DNA from: Pseudooceanicola sp. HF7
GTDB lineage: Bacteria; Pseudomonadota; Alphaproteobacteria; Rhodobacterales; Rhodobacteraceae
Length of the DNA stretch: 64,000 bases
Assembly (NCBI RefSeq): GCF_011806405.1
Contig: NZ_JAATOW010000004.1
Coordinates: forward strand, 172,301 to 236,300
Reading direction: 5' to 3'
The stretch's first letter is position 1, and each line of letters opens with the position of its first letter. Below the pieces are notes generated by a model, which saw nothing but the letters and a program-made list of their open reading frames with translations, was not told the DNA's origin and did no database searches. The position numbers and the translations under genes are program-made. Of this stretch, positions 34,942 to 44,637 are shown piece by piece.

Positions 34942-36078
34942 TCAGAGCAGGCGGGTGGCGATCTGGGGGGAGAGCCAGGCGGGGCGGCCGGCGGCGAAGG
35001 TGGCCGCGACGCGCCCCGTGGCGGGGTCGAGCGCGATCATGTCGGCGCGCAGGCCCGGGGCCAGCTGGCCGCGATCCGTGAGGCCCAGAAGCTGCGCGGG
35101 ACCGGAGGAGACCAGCGCCCAGGCGGGAGCGATCCCGATCTCTTCTGCCAGCGCCAGCGCGGCCTGGCGTGGGGCGGGGTAGTGGTAGTCCGAGGCCAGG
35201 GCCGTGCAATGGCCGGCGGCCACCAGGTCGCGGGCAGAGACCTTGCCTGCATGAGAACTGCCGCGCACGACATTGGGCGCGCCGAGGACGATCGGCTCGC
35301 CCGCTGCGGCGGCCTCTGCCGCGGCGTCTGCGGTTTCGGGGAACTCTGCGATCTTTGCACCAAGGGCGCGCCAGTGGCGGCGGTCTGCGGCGCTGGCATC
35401 GTCATGGCTGCCAAAGCGGGTGCCGCGCGGGGCAAGACGCTCCACGAGGGCCGCGATGGCGTTCGGGACCTCTGGACTGCGGGCATGGAGGTCTTGCAAC
35501 AGGGCCAAGTGCGCCTCTGGGCTGCGGCCGGATTTCAGCGCCTGGCCGGTCAGCCGGGGCGGCTTGCGCCCCTTTTCCAGTGCCGCGTGGGGGATGTGGT
35601 CGTTGAAGACCAGGTAGGGGATCGCGTGATCTTCGACCAGGCGGGCGGCGCGGTCGAAATCTGCCAGCAGGTGGGTTTCCAGCCGCAATTGCAGGCGCAG
35701 GTCCAGCGTGGGGCGCATCTGACCGTGGGCTTCGACCAGGCGCGTGGCGAAATCCGGGCTGCGCATCCCCCCCTCCCAGGAGAAGAACTGCGCCAGCACC
35801 CCGGTCGTGATGCCGTTCACCGCAAGCTCTGCCTCTGCCATGGCCAGACCGTCGCCGAGGTCGCGCAGCGCGCCGCGTCTTGGGGCCAGGTGGCGTTCAA
35901 AACCATCGCCATGGGGATCGACGATGCCCGGCAGGAGCCAGTAGCCCGAGAGATCCAGCGCGCGGCCCGGCCGGCCCTCTGTCAGCAGCCCGTCCTCGAC
36001 CCCGATGGGGCCGTCATCCCAGCCCCCGGGGCGCAGCACCCTGGCGCCGTGGATATGGAAGGCGGGCGCGGCGGTCAT
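34942..36078 (-). CDS. phnM: PhnM-type alpha-D-ribose 1-methylphosphonate 5-triphosphate diphosphatase
   Basis: A 378-residue amidohydrolase. GIVDPHGDGFERHLAPRRG, FGSHDD and GAPNVVRGSSHAGKVSARDLV followed by ALASDYHYPAP are PhnM hallmarks, giving the metal-binding residues. PhnM removes pyrophosphate from the ribosyl methylphosphonate triphosphate intermediate of the C-P lyase pathway. ATG 36078 is chosen over an in-frame codon nine residues earlier. No other core phn gene is adjacent, so it either serves a cluster elsewhere or has another role. Confidence 0.88.
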   Translation of the reverse strand: MTAAPAFHIHGARVLRPGGWDDGPIGVEDGLLTEGRPGRALDLSGYWLLPGIVDPHGDGFERHLAPRRGALRDLGDGLAMAEAELAVNGITTGVLAQFFSWEGGMRSPDFATRLVEAHGQMRPTLDLRLQLRLETHLLADFDRAARLVEDHAIPYLVFNDHIPHAALEKGRKPPRLTGQALKSGRSPEAHLALLQDLHARSPEVPNAIAALVERLAPRGTRFGSHDDASAADRRHWRALGAKIAEFPETADAAAEAAAAGEPIVLGAPNVVRGSSHAGKVSARDLVAAGHCTALASDYHYPAPRQAALALAEEIGIAPAWALVSSGPAQLLGLTDRGQLAPGLRADMIALDPATGRVAATFAAGRPAWLSPQIATRLL

Positions 36079-36229
36079 TTGCACGCCCCACAGGGGTGGC
36101 AGCACCCTGTCCGGGCGGGACGGGGCGCAAGGCGGGGGATCAGGATCTGAAGAACGCAGGGGGTCATGGCGCCCCTGTTAGCGCGGGCGATCGGCCTGGG
36201 AAAGCCCCTGCCCTAGTGAGCGCCGCCGC

Positions 36230-36751
36230 TTAGCGGGTGGGCGCGGTGCTGAACGCGTCAAAGGCAGAGGAATAGACCAGCCGTTCCTCTGCAAAGGCGG
36301 TGCCGGCCGCGATGGGGTAGAGCAGCGTGTTTTCGATGGAATAGGGCGTGGTCAGGTTCTTGGCCGCCTTGTAGGTGAAGCCGAAGCGCTGGTAATAGCG
36401 CCCGTCGCCCAGCACCGTCACGGCCCGCGCCCCCGCGCGGCGGGCGTAATCCAGGCCATAGCGCACCAGGTCCGCGCCCACGCCCCTGTCGCGGCATTGC
36501 GGGATCACGGCGAGCGGCGCCAGCGCCACCCAGCCTTCGGGATTGAGGTGCTTGGAGAAGCCGATGTAGCCCACGGTCGTGTCCTCGTCCTTGGCAACCA
36601 GCTCGACCAGCAGCTCACCCTTCTCGCGCAGGGAGGAGACCAGCCGCGCTTCGGCGGGCGTGTCGTAGCTTTGGGTCAGGACGTTGCTCACGCCGATCTC
36701 GTCAGCGGCGGCATAGAGGCGGAGCAAGAGGTTTGAGCGCTTTGCGGCCAT
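36230..36751 (-). CDS. GNAT-family N-acetyltransferase (YhbS-like)
   Basis: A 173-residue GNAT protein. The acetyl-CoA motif is VIPQCRDRGVGADLVRYGLDYAR, followed by GARAVTVLGDGRYYQRFGF, the usual YhbS-type ending. The start ATG at 36751 is plausible though no strong ribosome site is seen. Substrate unknown. Confidence 0.87.
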   Translation of the reverse strand: MAAKRSNLLLRLYAAADEIGVSNVLTQSYDTPAEARLVSSLREKGELLVELVAKDEDTTVGYIGFSKHLNPEGWVALAPLAVIPQCRDRGVGADLVRYGLDYARRAGARAVTVLGDGRYYQRFGFTYKAAKNLTTPYSIENTLLYPIAAGTAFAEERLVYSSAFDAFSTAPTR

Positions 36752-37055
36752 GGTAATCCTGGCGTTGCTTGGGGATGAGGGGCTGGAGGCGTGCGGGCAA
36801 TGGAACGAAGAGGGTCACGCCGGGGGCCGGTTGTGCATTCCGGAGGCGGGGCCTTCCCCCAACTTAGCCATATTGCCGGCGGGCGCACCCCGCGAATGCC
36901 GCAGAGCAGCAAAATTTTTCCATTTCCTGCAAACTGTTGCTGATTTTCTCACCATGGGGCAGCCCGTATCGCCCCCTGCACTGAAGTACGTACCCATACA
37001 CCCTTCCGGTTGCGCCGCCCCGTGCTGCAGGGGCTGATCGGGGGCCGGAAGATGC
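36752..37055. other. Intergenic stretch, no gene seen
   Basis: 304 bp between the GNAT gene and the groEL terminator. Open frames here lack family resemblance and ribosome sites. An AT-rich island (36905-36955) is the likely promoter area of the GNAT gene, but no confident -35/-10 pair can be given. Confidence 0.5.
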
Positions 37056-37080
37056 AAAAAGGAGGCCCGGAGGCCTCCTT
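37056..37080 (-). terminator. Rho-independent terminator of groESL
   Basis: On the minus strand GGAGGCC-TCCG-GGCCTCC followed by TTTTT (plus AAAAA at 37056-37060), 45 nt after the groEL stop. Confidence 0.9.
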
Positions 37081-37125
37081 TCCGTCCCGTCCCGAGGGGC
37101 GGGAGATCCGAAATGGATCGGCAGA

Positions 37126-38793
<1,668 letters not shown>

Positions 38794-38834
38794 CTAGATT
38801 GTTTGAAACCGGGAAATGCGAAAAGGGCAGTCGC

Positions 38835-39122
38835 TTACGCGATGATGCCCATGATGTCGCTTTCCTTCATGATCAGCAGCTCTTTGCCGTCCAGCGTGAT
38901 CTCGGTGCCCGACCATTTGCCGAACAGGATCTTGTCGCCTGCCTTGACGTCCATGGCGACGCGTTCGCCATCTTCATCCTTGGCACCTGCGCCAACGGCA
39001 ACAACGACGCCTTCGGCGGGTTTTTCTTTTGCGCTGTCGGGGATGATCAGACCGCCTGCGGTCTTCTCTTCGCTCTCGACGCGTTCCACAAGCACACGGT
39101 CATGCAGCGGTGTAAATGCCAT
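38835..39122 (-). CDS. groS: Co-chaperonin GroES
   Basis: A 95-residue Hsp10. It begins [20 protein letters not shown], the mobile loop [13 protein letters not shown] binds GroEL, and [27 protein letters not shown] closes the protein. ATG 39122 follows AGGAG and matches the usual GroES start; a longer frame is unnecessary. Confidence 0.98.
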   Translation of the reverse strand: MAFTPLHDRVLVERVESEEKTAGGLIIPDSAKEKPAEGVVVAVGAGAKDEDGERVAMDVKAGDKILFGKWSGTEITLDGKELLIMKESDIMGIIA

Positions 39123-39175
39123 CTCTGAGGCTCCTTGGCTCAAAGTTAATTCCTGTCCCGCCGATCAGCGGGGTA

Positions 39176-39202
39176 TTATCACTCACCAGTGGCGAGTGCT
39201 AA
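39176..39202. promoter_or_regulatory. CIRCE operator (HrcA site) of groESL
   Basis: TTATCACTC-N9-GAGTGCTAA on the plus strand. The consensus is TTAGCACTC-N9-GAGTGCTAA, so only one base of one arm differs. It sits just downstream of the -10 box at 39210-39215 and 54 nt before the groES ATG, where bound HrcA would block transcription until heat shock. Confidence 0.93.
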
Positions 39203-39209
39203 CGACAGT

Positions 39210-39238
39210 GAGATAGGCAAAGCGACCCAACGAGTCAA
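39210..39238 (-). promoter_or_regulatory. Sigma-70-type promoter of groESL
   Basis: On the minus strand TTGACT (39233-39238), a 17-nt spacer and TATCTC (39210-39215). The transcription start would fall at the edge of the CIRCE element, a standard arrangement for HrcA control. Confidence 0.75.
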
Positions 39239-39432
39239 CGACAGTGATATGAATTTTTCGCCGCCCCGGGGGCGGGCGCCCCTTGTGGCGCAAACGCTGG
39301 CGGGATCACTGGCCTGTCCTGCCCCGCAGGTGGCGCCCTGCCCGACCCGTTTCAAGGCGAGCGGCACCGGGAAATCCCCGACCGGCGGATCGCCGCAGGG
39401 CAGATTGGGTCCTTTGTGCGGGAGTTTGCGCC

Positions 39433-39918
39433 CTACGCCGCGAGTTTCCTTTGAAGGCGACGCAGCATATTCCTGACAATGACCTTGTGAGCGATGCCCA
39501 CCGGCAGCATGTAGGCTGTGCCAAACGCGTTATGCACGGTCACAGAGGAGGTGATGGAGACCTCCTGTCCCTCAACCGACACGCAGGTCATCACATCAAG
39601 ATGCCGATCCCGTTCCGTCAGGACCAAGGTCGTGTCGTCGCTGTGTTCGACCAGGAAGAAGTCCAGGTAGTCACCTGCGCGGACAGTCTCTTTTGACATG
39701 CCGGAAAAGCCGCCAATGGATTTCACGCCAAACCCTCTGGAAACTGCATCGCGTAGCTTGAAGGCGATTTTCAAGAGAGGCTGCGGATCTTCCATGATCA
39801 GGTTCCACGCCTGCAAGGGTGTGACCTCGCGCGGCAAGCGCACGGTTTGACTGTCGAAATAGTCCAGCGTTTCCAAAGGTGCGAGGACGCGGATGTTGCT
39901 GCTTGCCATGCTGATCAT
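39433..39918 (-). CDS. DUF2867 family protein
   Basis: A 161-residue protein with DUF2867 features: ETLDYFDSQTVRLP at the N-terminus, LLKIAFKLRDAVSRGFGVK, YLDFFLVEHSDDTTLVLTERDRHLDVMTCVS, and VHNAFGTAYMLPVGIAHKVIVRNML. The family has a START-like fold and no settled function. Either ATG of MISM (39918 or 39909) could be the start. It is monocistronic by position. Confidence 0.82.
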   Translation of the reverse strand: MISMASSNIRVLAPLETLDYFDSQTVRLPREVTPLQAWNLIMEDPQPLLKIAFKLRDAVSRGFGVKSIGGFSGMSKETVRAGDYLDFFLVEHSDDTTLVLTERDRHLDVMTCVSVEGQEVSITSSVTVHNAFGTAYMLPVGIAHKVIVRNMLRRLQRKLAA

Positions 39919-40291
39919 AAGACCAGCTTAGCCGCGCTGCAGCATTATGCAATATGCGCTCAAGCCGGACATGCGCCGCAGTGGATCCATCCGGCCGCTT
40001 CTGCCTGCCGATTGCGATCCGGCCCCGTGCGCAGACCGGAAAGCCGGTTTGGCCGGCTGCCAACAGCACTTTGAGCGGCAACGACACGCGGCGTTTACCC
40101 AACATGCGTAATCGTATGCATGAGGCAATGCGAAGGGTCTATTTCTCTGGGGTTTGCGGCCTTTTGCGGCCCCTTGATCCCCTTAGGGAAACCGGCCTGA
40201 AAGCACGCCTAGAGCGCGAAATCGGACGATTCCAAGGAACTTCTGCGGGTTTCAGCGCTTGTTTCGTGGAACGCAAACCGGAGGAGACCGG
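39919..40291. other. Intergenic stretch, no gene seen
   Basis: 373 bp between two divergent genes. Open frames lack recognisable motifs. It should hold both promoters; an imperfect inverted repeat ATGCGTA-ATCG-TATGCAT near 40104-40121 is the only structure noted. Confidence 0.5.
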
Positions 40292-40684
40292 ATGCTTGAA
40301 GCGATTGAACAGACCCTTTGGAATGAAGAGCGGACGCTCTGGACAAGCGGAGTCGACAGCTTCGCCGAACGGATCACTCCGTTCTGCCTGATGGCCTTCC
40401 CGGGCGCGGGCATACTGAAGGGCAAGGAGATCCTGGAAGGGCTGAAAGAGGCCCCGCGCTGGACCTCCGTCAAGATGCTGGGCAAGCGGGTTTCCGAACA
40501 CCATGGCGCCGCCGTACTGGCCTACCGGGCCCAGGCCGTGCGTGCCCGCACCGCAGAGCTTTACGAATGCTGGTGCACCTCCTGCTGGGTAGTGCGGCGC
40601 GGGCGCTGGCAGATGATCCAGCACCAGCGCACCCCGATCGATCCGGGCACCGAGGTCGATCCCGAAGACACCCTGGTGGCCTGA
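40292..40684 (+). CDS. SnoaL/NTF2-like (DUF4440-type) small protein
   Basis: A 130-residue protein. Its order of an N-terminal helix (MLEAIEQTLWNEERTLW), an acid/aromatic core, ILKGKEILEGL, HHGAAVLAYRAQAVRAR and a terminal WVVRRGRWQMIQHQRTP strand pair is typical of the NTF2-like cone fold used for ketosteroid isomerases and stress proteins. GGAGGAG sits 5 nt before the ATG. Ligand or activity unknown. Confidence 0.75.
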   Translation: MLEAIEQTLWNEERTLWTSGVDSFAERITPFCLMAFPGAGILKGKEILEGLKEAPRWTSVKMLGKRVSEHHGAAVLAYRAQAVRARTAELYECWCTSCWVVRRGRWQMIQHQRTPIDPGTEVDPEDTLVA

Positions 40685-40703
40685 ACGGCCACCAAAGGCT
40701 CGG

Positions 40704-41477
40704 CTAACCCGAGGCCTTGGAACGGGGCGCCTTTGATCGGGCGCCCTTCGTGTTTGCAGAATGCGACCCCGCTTCCGGGACCACATCCCCGGGGGCACTG
40801 GGATCAGGGACAGAGGGGGCCTGGCCTGCCTGCGCGGCAGCGGCCTGCCCCGCCTCTGTCAGGGCATAGATGCCCGTGGAGACCTTCTCAAACCAACCGT
40901 AGTGATCGTCCCGCATGATGCGGGTTGCCCGTGGCACGCCCGTGGCACGCGCCACCTCTGCCCCCTTGCTGGGGCCGGCCTGGGCAAGCTGGGCGGCACA
41001 GCGCAGCGCGTCCTGGCGATAGGCGGTCACCAGCGTGACCCGGTTCGATCCCCCGGTATTGGGATCGCCCTGCCGCATCTGGAATTCCTTCAGCAGCCGG
41101 CCCTGCCGGGGGCGCGACTTGCGCGGGGCATAGGGGCCGGGATCGCAATGCGGCGTGACGAAGCCATCGCGCAGCCGCACGGTCAGCAGGCCCAGCCCCA
41201 GGCGACGGCAAAGCGCGACATGGGCCGCCAGCTGCTTGCGCCCGCGCATGGCCGGGATCGCGAGGTAGACGAAATCCGTGACCGATTGCCGAGCGATCCC
41301 CTGTTGCAGCAGCGCCAGGGTCATGCCGGTCTTGAGCTCCACGATCACGGGGTGCGGGTCATCGGCGCGCATGGCCATGACATCGGCCCCGGCGACCTCT
41401 GCCTTGACCTCGTAGCCCTGCGCCTGAAGGAAGACTTTCACCGGAGCGTAAAGATCTGTTTCACGCAGCTTTGCCAT
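40704..41477 (-). CDS. DUF2161 family PD-(D/E)XK-type protein
   Basis: A 257-residue protein. The N-terminal nuclease-like core reads AEVAGADVMAMRADDPHPVIVELKTG, with Asp, Glu and Lys in PD-(D/E)XK positions. The middle is basic and Arg-rich (PRKSRPRQGRLLKEF). The C-terminal part has an HTH-like VARATGVPRATRIMRDDHYGW and an Ala/Pro/Lys tail. Members are annotated as putative phosphodiesterases of unknown role. It could cut or bind nucleic acid; nothing near it indicates a restriction system. Confidence 0.8.
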   Translation of the reverse strand: MAKLRETDLYAPVKVFLQAQGYEVKAEVAGADVMAMRADDPHPVIVELKTGMTLALLQQGIARQSVTDFVYLAIPAMRGRKQLAAHVALCRRLGLGLLTVRLRDGFVTPHCDPGPYAPRKSRPRQGRLLKEFQMRQGDPNTGGSNRVTLVTAYRQDALRCAAQLAQAGPSKGAEVARATGVPRATRIMRDDHYGWFEKVSTGIYALTEAGQAAAAQAGQAPSVPDPSAPGDVVPEAGSHSANTKGARSKAPRSKASG

Positions 41478-41651
41478 GCCACAGGCCTAGCCTGCGCCCC
41501 CGTGCCCGACAACGTCAAAAAGAACGGCGGCAAAAACGACAGGGGCCATGCGGCGTGAGGGCGCTGGACAAGCGGGCCGCGCCGCCTAGCTTGGGATTGT
41601 CCCGACTGCCCAAGTCCAATCCCGGATTCCAATCTTCGCCGGAGCCCTCCG

Positions 41652-42347
41652 ATGTTAGTTGCCATCACCGTCACGCTGGTTTCGCTTGCCCTGATCCTGG
41701 GCGCCGTCTGGGGCCTGTCGGGCAAGCTGACGCCGCGCACCGAAGGCTTCCTGGTGGCCCTGTCGGGCGGCGCGCTGATCGTCTCTGTCACCGAAGAGCT
41801 GATCCGCCCGGCCCATGCCAACCTGTCCCTGCCCTGGCTGTCGCTGGCCATTGCCGCCGGTGCGGTGGCCTTTACCGTGGCCGATACCGCGCTTGAGAAG
41901 AAGATGGGCGACAGCAAGGGCGGCGGGCTGCTGCTGGCGATCACCTTCGACGGGGTGCCGGAGAACCTGGCGCTTGGCGTGGCACTGATCGGCGCGGATG
42001 CCAAGGCGGTGGCGGCGCTGGCGGGCTCCATCTTCCTGTCGAATTTGCCGGAGGCCGCGGGCGGGGCCAACCAGATGAAAAAGGGCGGGCTGAGCCGCCG
42101 CCGCGTGCTGCTGCTGTGGTCGGGCACGGCCCTGGTCCTGGCCCTTTGCGCCCTGATCGGCAATTTCGCCCTGCGCGACATCGGAGAGGTCCCGCTGTCC
42201 GCCATCCGCGCCTTTGCCGCCGGGGCGGTCACCGCTTCGCTGGCGACAGAGGTCTTTCCGCAGGCCTACCAACATGACCACAAGGAGACCGGTTTTGCCG
42301 TAACGCTGGGCCTTATCCTGGCCTTTGTGCTGAGCGACCTTGGCTGA
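41652..42347 (+). CDS. ZIP-fold membrane protein with altered metal site
   Basis: A 231-residue, 8-helix protein of the ZIP metal transporter superfamily. The transmembrane 4 and 5 motifs are recognisable but altered: DGVPENLALG (D100-P103-E104-N105) where ZIPs have HxxPEG, and SNLPEA (S130-P133-E134) where they have HxxPEG. So both His ligands are replaced. It may carry a different cation or none. It appears alone after a gap of 174 nt from the divergent DUF2161 gene. Confidence 0.75.
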   Translation: MLVAITVTLVSLALILGAVWGLSGKLTPRTEGFLVALSGGALIVSVTEELIRPAHANLSLPWLSLAIAAGAVAFTVADTALEKKMGDSKGGGLLLAITFDGVPENLALGVALIGADAKAVAALAGSIFLSNLPEAAGGANQMKKGGLSRRRVLLLWSGTALVLALCALIGNFALRDIGEVPLSAIRAFAAGAVTASLATEVFPQAYQHDHKETGFAVTLGLILAFVLSDLG

Positions 42348-42446
42348 GCGGCGATTTTGCGGCATCGCAGCGTGGACCGGGTGACACTGCCCCTGCGCCC
42401 GATTATAAGGGCGCCGGATTTTCCTTCTTTCAAACGGATGCATCAC

Positions 42447-43367
42447 ATGACGATCAAGGTCTTTGGCCACAAATCCCCCGACACAGACTCCACCGGCTCG
42501 CCGCTGATCTGGGCCTGGTATCTCTCGGAAATCGCTGGCACCCCGGCCGAAGCCAAGCTTCTGGGCGAGCCCAACACCGAAGCCGCTTTCGTGCTGGAAA
42601 AGTGGAACTTCGAGAAGCCCGAGATCATCTCTGAAGTGGGCGAATCCGACGATGTCGTGATCGTGGACACCAACAACCCGGCCGAACTGCCCGCAGCGAT
42701 CAACGATGCGAACGTCATCCAGATCATCGACCACCACAAGCTGGTCGGCGGGCTGGAAACCAAGGGCCCGATCGACATCACGATCAAGCCGCTGGCCTGC
42801 ACCGCGACGATCATGCACGACATGATGGGTGATGACGCGGCCAAGATGCCCGACAACATCAAGGGCGCGATGCTGAGCTGCATCCTGTCGGACACGCTGG
42901 AGTTCCGTTCGCCCACCACGACCGACGTGGACAAGGCCCTGGCCGAGAAACTGGCCGGTGAGCTGAACCTGGACCTGGGCGCCTATGCCAGCGAGATGTT
43001 CGAAGCCAAGTCCGACGTCTCTGCCTTCTCCGATGCAGAGCTGATCCGCATGGATTCCAAGGAATACGCCGTGGACGGCACCAAGTTCCGCGTCTCCGTC
43101 CTGGAAACCACCGCGCCGAAGATCGTCCTGGACCGCAAGGCCAGCCTGATGGAAAGCTTCAAGGCTGTGGAAGCCGAAGACGGCGTGGACCAGGTCCTGC
43201 TGTTCGTGGTCGACATCCTGAACGAGGAAGCGACCCTCTTCGTGCCCAACGACCTGGTCAAGACCGTGGCCGAGAAGAGCTTTGGCGCCGTGGTCGAAGG
43301 TGACGCGGTTGTCCTGCCAGGCGTGATGTCGCGCAAGAAGCAGATCATCCCGAACCTGAAAGTCTGA
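42447..43367 (+). CDS. ppaC: Manganese-dependent inorganic pyrophosphatase
   Basis: A 306-residue DHH-family pyrophosphatase (family II). GHKSPDTDSTGSPL and VIVDTNNPAELP supply metal ligands, IIDHHKLVGG is the DHH motif, ILSDTLEFRSPTTTDVD follows, and the C-terminal DHHA2 domain ends with SRKKQIIPNL. It hydrolyses PPi with Mn2+ or Co2+. The ATG at 42447 gives the usual start. A strong terminator lies right after it. Confidence 0.96.
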   Translation: MTIKVFGHKSPDTDSTGSPLIWAWYLSEIAGTPAEAKLLGEPNTEAAFVLEKWNFEKPEIISEVGESDDVVIVDTNNPAELPAAINDANVIQIIDHHKLVGGLETKGPIDITIKPLACTATIMHDMMGDDAAKMPDNIKGAMLSCILSDTLEFRSPTTTDVDKALAEKLAGELNLDLGAYASEMFEAKSDVSAFSDAELIRMDSKEYAVDGTKFRVSVLETTAPKIVLDRKASLMESFKAVEAEDGVDQVLLFVVDILNEEATLFVPNDLVKTVAEKSFGAVVEGDAVVLPGVMSRKKQIIPNLKV

Positions 43368-43387
43368 AGCCTTAGGAGCGGAAATTG

Positions 43388-43414
43388 AAAAGGGCGCCTT
43401 CGGGCGCCCTTTTT
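43388..43414. terminator. Bidirectional terminator after ppaC
   Basis: GGGCGCC-TTCG-GGCGCCC with TTTTT on the plus side and AAAA on the other. The UUCG tetraloop adds stability. It can serve ppaC (plus) and the small minus-strand gene at 43467. Confidence 0.93.
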
Positions 43415-43466
43415 GCGTTCAGCGGAAAGACCCGGCTGCCGGGGGCGGCTAGCCGGCGCGGGCGGC

Positions 43467-43598
43467 TCACTTGCCCTTCTTCTCACCAAGAGAGAAGGGT
43501 TTCGCCGCGCCGGAATTGGCGGTTGCCAGAACCTTGGGCTTTTCCTGCTTCGGTTTCTTGGCTTCCTTGTTGCCGCGCTTGTTGTTGCCTTTTCCCAT
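43467..43598 (-). CDS. Small basic conserved protein (43 aa)
   Basis: A short minus-strand gene below usual length cut-offs. It encodes MGKGNNKRGNKEAKKPKQEK..., very rich in Lys, Asn and Gly, ending FSLGEKKGK. Similar Lys-rich small proteins starting MGKGNN occur in alphaproteobacteria as far as I recall. GAGG lies 5 nt before the ATG at 43598 (and 2 nt before an ATG directly upstream at 43601), and the ppaC-side terminator ends its transcript. It probably binds nucleic acid or the ribosome; this is a guess from composition. Confidence 0.75.
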   Translation of the reverse strand: MGKGNNKRGNKEAKKPKQEKPKVLATANSGAAKPFSLGEKKGK

Positions 43599-43882
43599 CA
43601 TGACCTCACGGGTTGAAACACCGCTCCGGCGACATGCCGGACGGATAGATCCTCAGCTAGATCAGGGTTGCCTGAAGGCGTCAGGGCGATGATTTCGATG
43701 AGCGCCGCGCGGCCTCCTCCGGCCGGGCGTGCCCTTCATATCTAAGCCTCTGCCGGGGGTCCGGCAAGGGGCGGTGCATCGGGGGCGGCATTGGCGCCAT
43801 CGCCTCAGGGCATTGACTTAGGGCGGGCGGGGCGCGCATAGGGCGCTTTCTCACGCCCCTGCCGCGAAGGCCCGCCCGCCCC

Positions 43883-44545
43883 ATGACCAAGAACCCATAT
43901 GAAGCCGCCGGTTTCTACGATGCCGCCATCGCCAAGGGCCGGCACCGCGACGTGGTCGGCGGCCGCTGGGACGAGACCGGGCGCGTGCAGATGCAGGTGC
44001 TGCGGGCCGCCGGACTGGAGCCGCATCACCACCTGCTGGACATCGGCGCGGGGTCCCTGCGGCTGGGCTGCAAGGCGGTGCCCTACCTTGAGCCGGGCCA
44101 TTACTGGGGCACGGATGCGTCGCGCGCGCTGCTGCTGGCCGGCCACGCGGCAGAGCTGGAAGACCCCGCCCGGCTGGACCGCGCCCAACTGGTGGAGGAT
44201 GCCAACTTTGCCTTTCCCGGTGTCAGCGACCGCATCACCCATGCCATCGCCTTTGCCGTCTTTCCCCATCTGCACATGGCCTACCTGCGCCGCGCCCTGA
44301 CCGGCCTGCAGCGCTTCCCGGTGCTGGAGCAGGTCCTGTTCACCGTCTTCCTGGCCCCCGATGCCGGGGCTGCCGCCCTGCCCTATCGCCAGCCCGACGG
44401 CGTGGTCACCCATGACATCCGCGCGCCCTATCACCTGCTGGAGGCCGATGTGCTGCACATCGCGGCCACGACCGGCTGGCAGGTCACCCGCGACAGCGTG
44501 ATGCTGCCGCGCGGCCAGGTGCTGTTCACAGCCCGCCGGGCCTGA
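43883..44545 (+). CDS. Class I SAM-dependent methyltransferase
   Basis: A 220-residue methyltransferase. The SAM loop is LLDIGAGSLRLG, preceded by ETGRVQMQVLRAAGL, and GTDAS is the acidic motif II. The last part (THDIRAPYHLLEADVL, MLPRGQVLFTAR) closes the fold. Substrate unknown. Its stop faces the convergent MFS gene across 92 nt containing a shared hairpin. Confidence 0.83.
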   Translation: MTKNPYEAAGFYDAAIAKGRHRDVVGGRWDETGRVQMQVLRAAGLEPHHHLLDIGAGSLRLGCKAVPYLEPGHYWGTDASRALLLAGHAAELEDPARLDRAQLVEDANFAFPGVSDRITHAIAFAVFPHLHMAYLRRALTGLQRFPVLEQVLFTVFLAPDAGAAALPYRQPDGVVTHDIRAPYHLLEADVLHIAATTGWQVTRDSVMLPRGQVLFTARRA

Positions 44546-44576
44546 CCGCCCGCTGACAGCGCGGCGCTTTTATGGC

Positions 44577-44605
44577 AAAGGAGGGCCCGGTTTCCCGGAC
44601 CCTCC
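44577..44605 (-). terminator. Hairpin terminator between the methyltransferase and MFS genes
   Basis: An 11-bp stem (GGAGGGCCCGG at 44580-44590 with CCGGACCCTCC at 44595-44605, one G-T pair) and a TTTC/GAAA tetraloop. On the minus strand it is followed by CTTT, so it suits the MFS transcript. Confidence 0.7.
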
Positions 44606-44637
44606 CTGTTGTTTGTCTGGCAGAATGGCGGCCCCGG

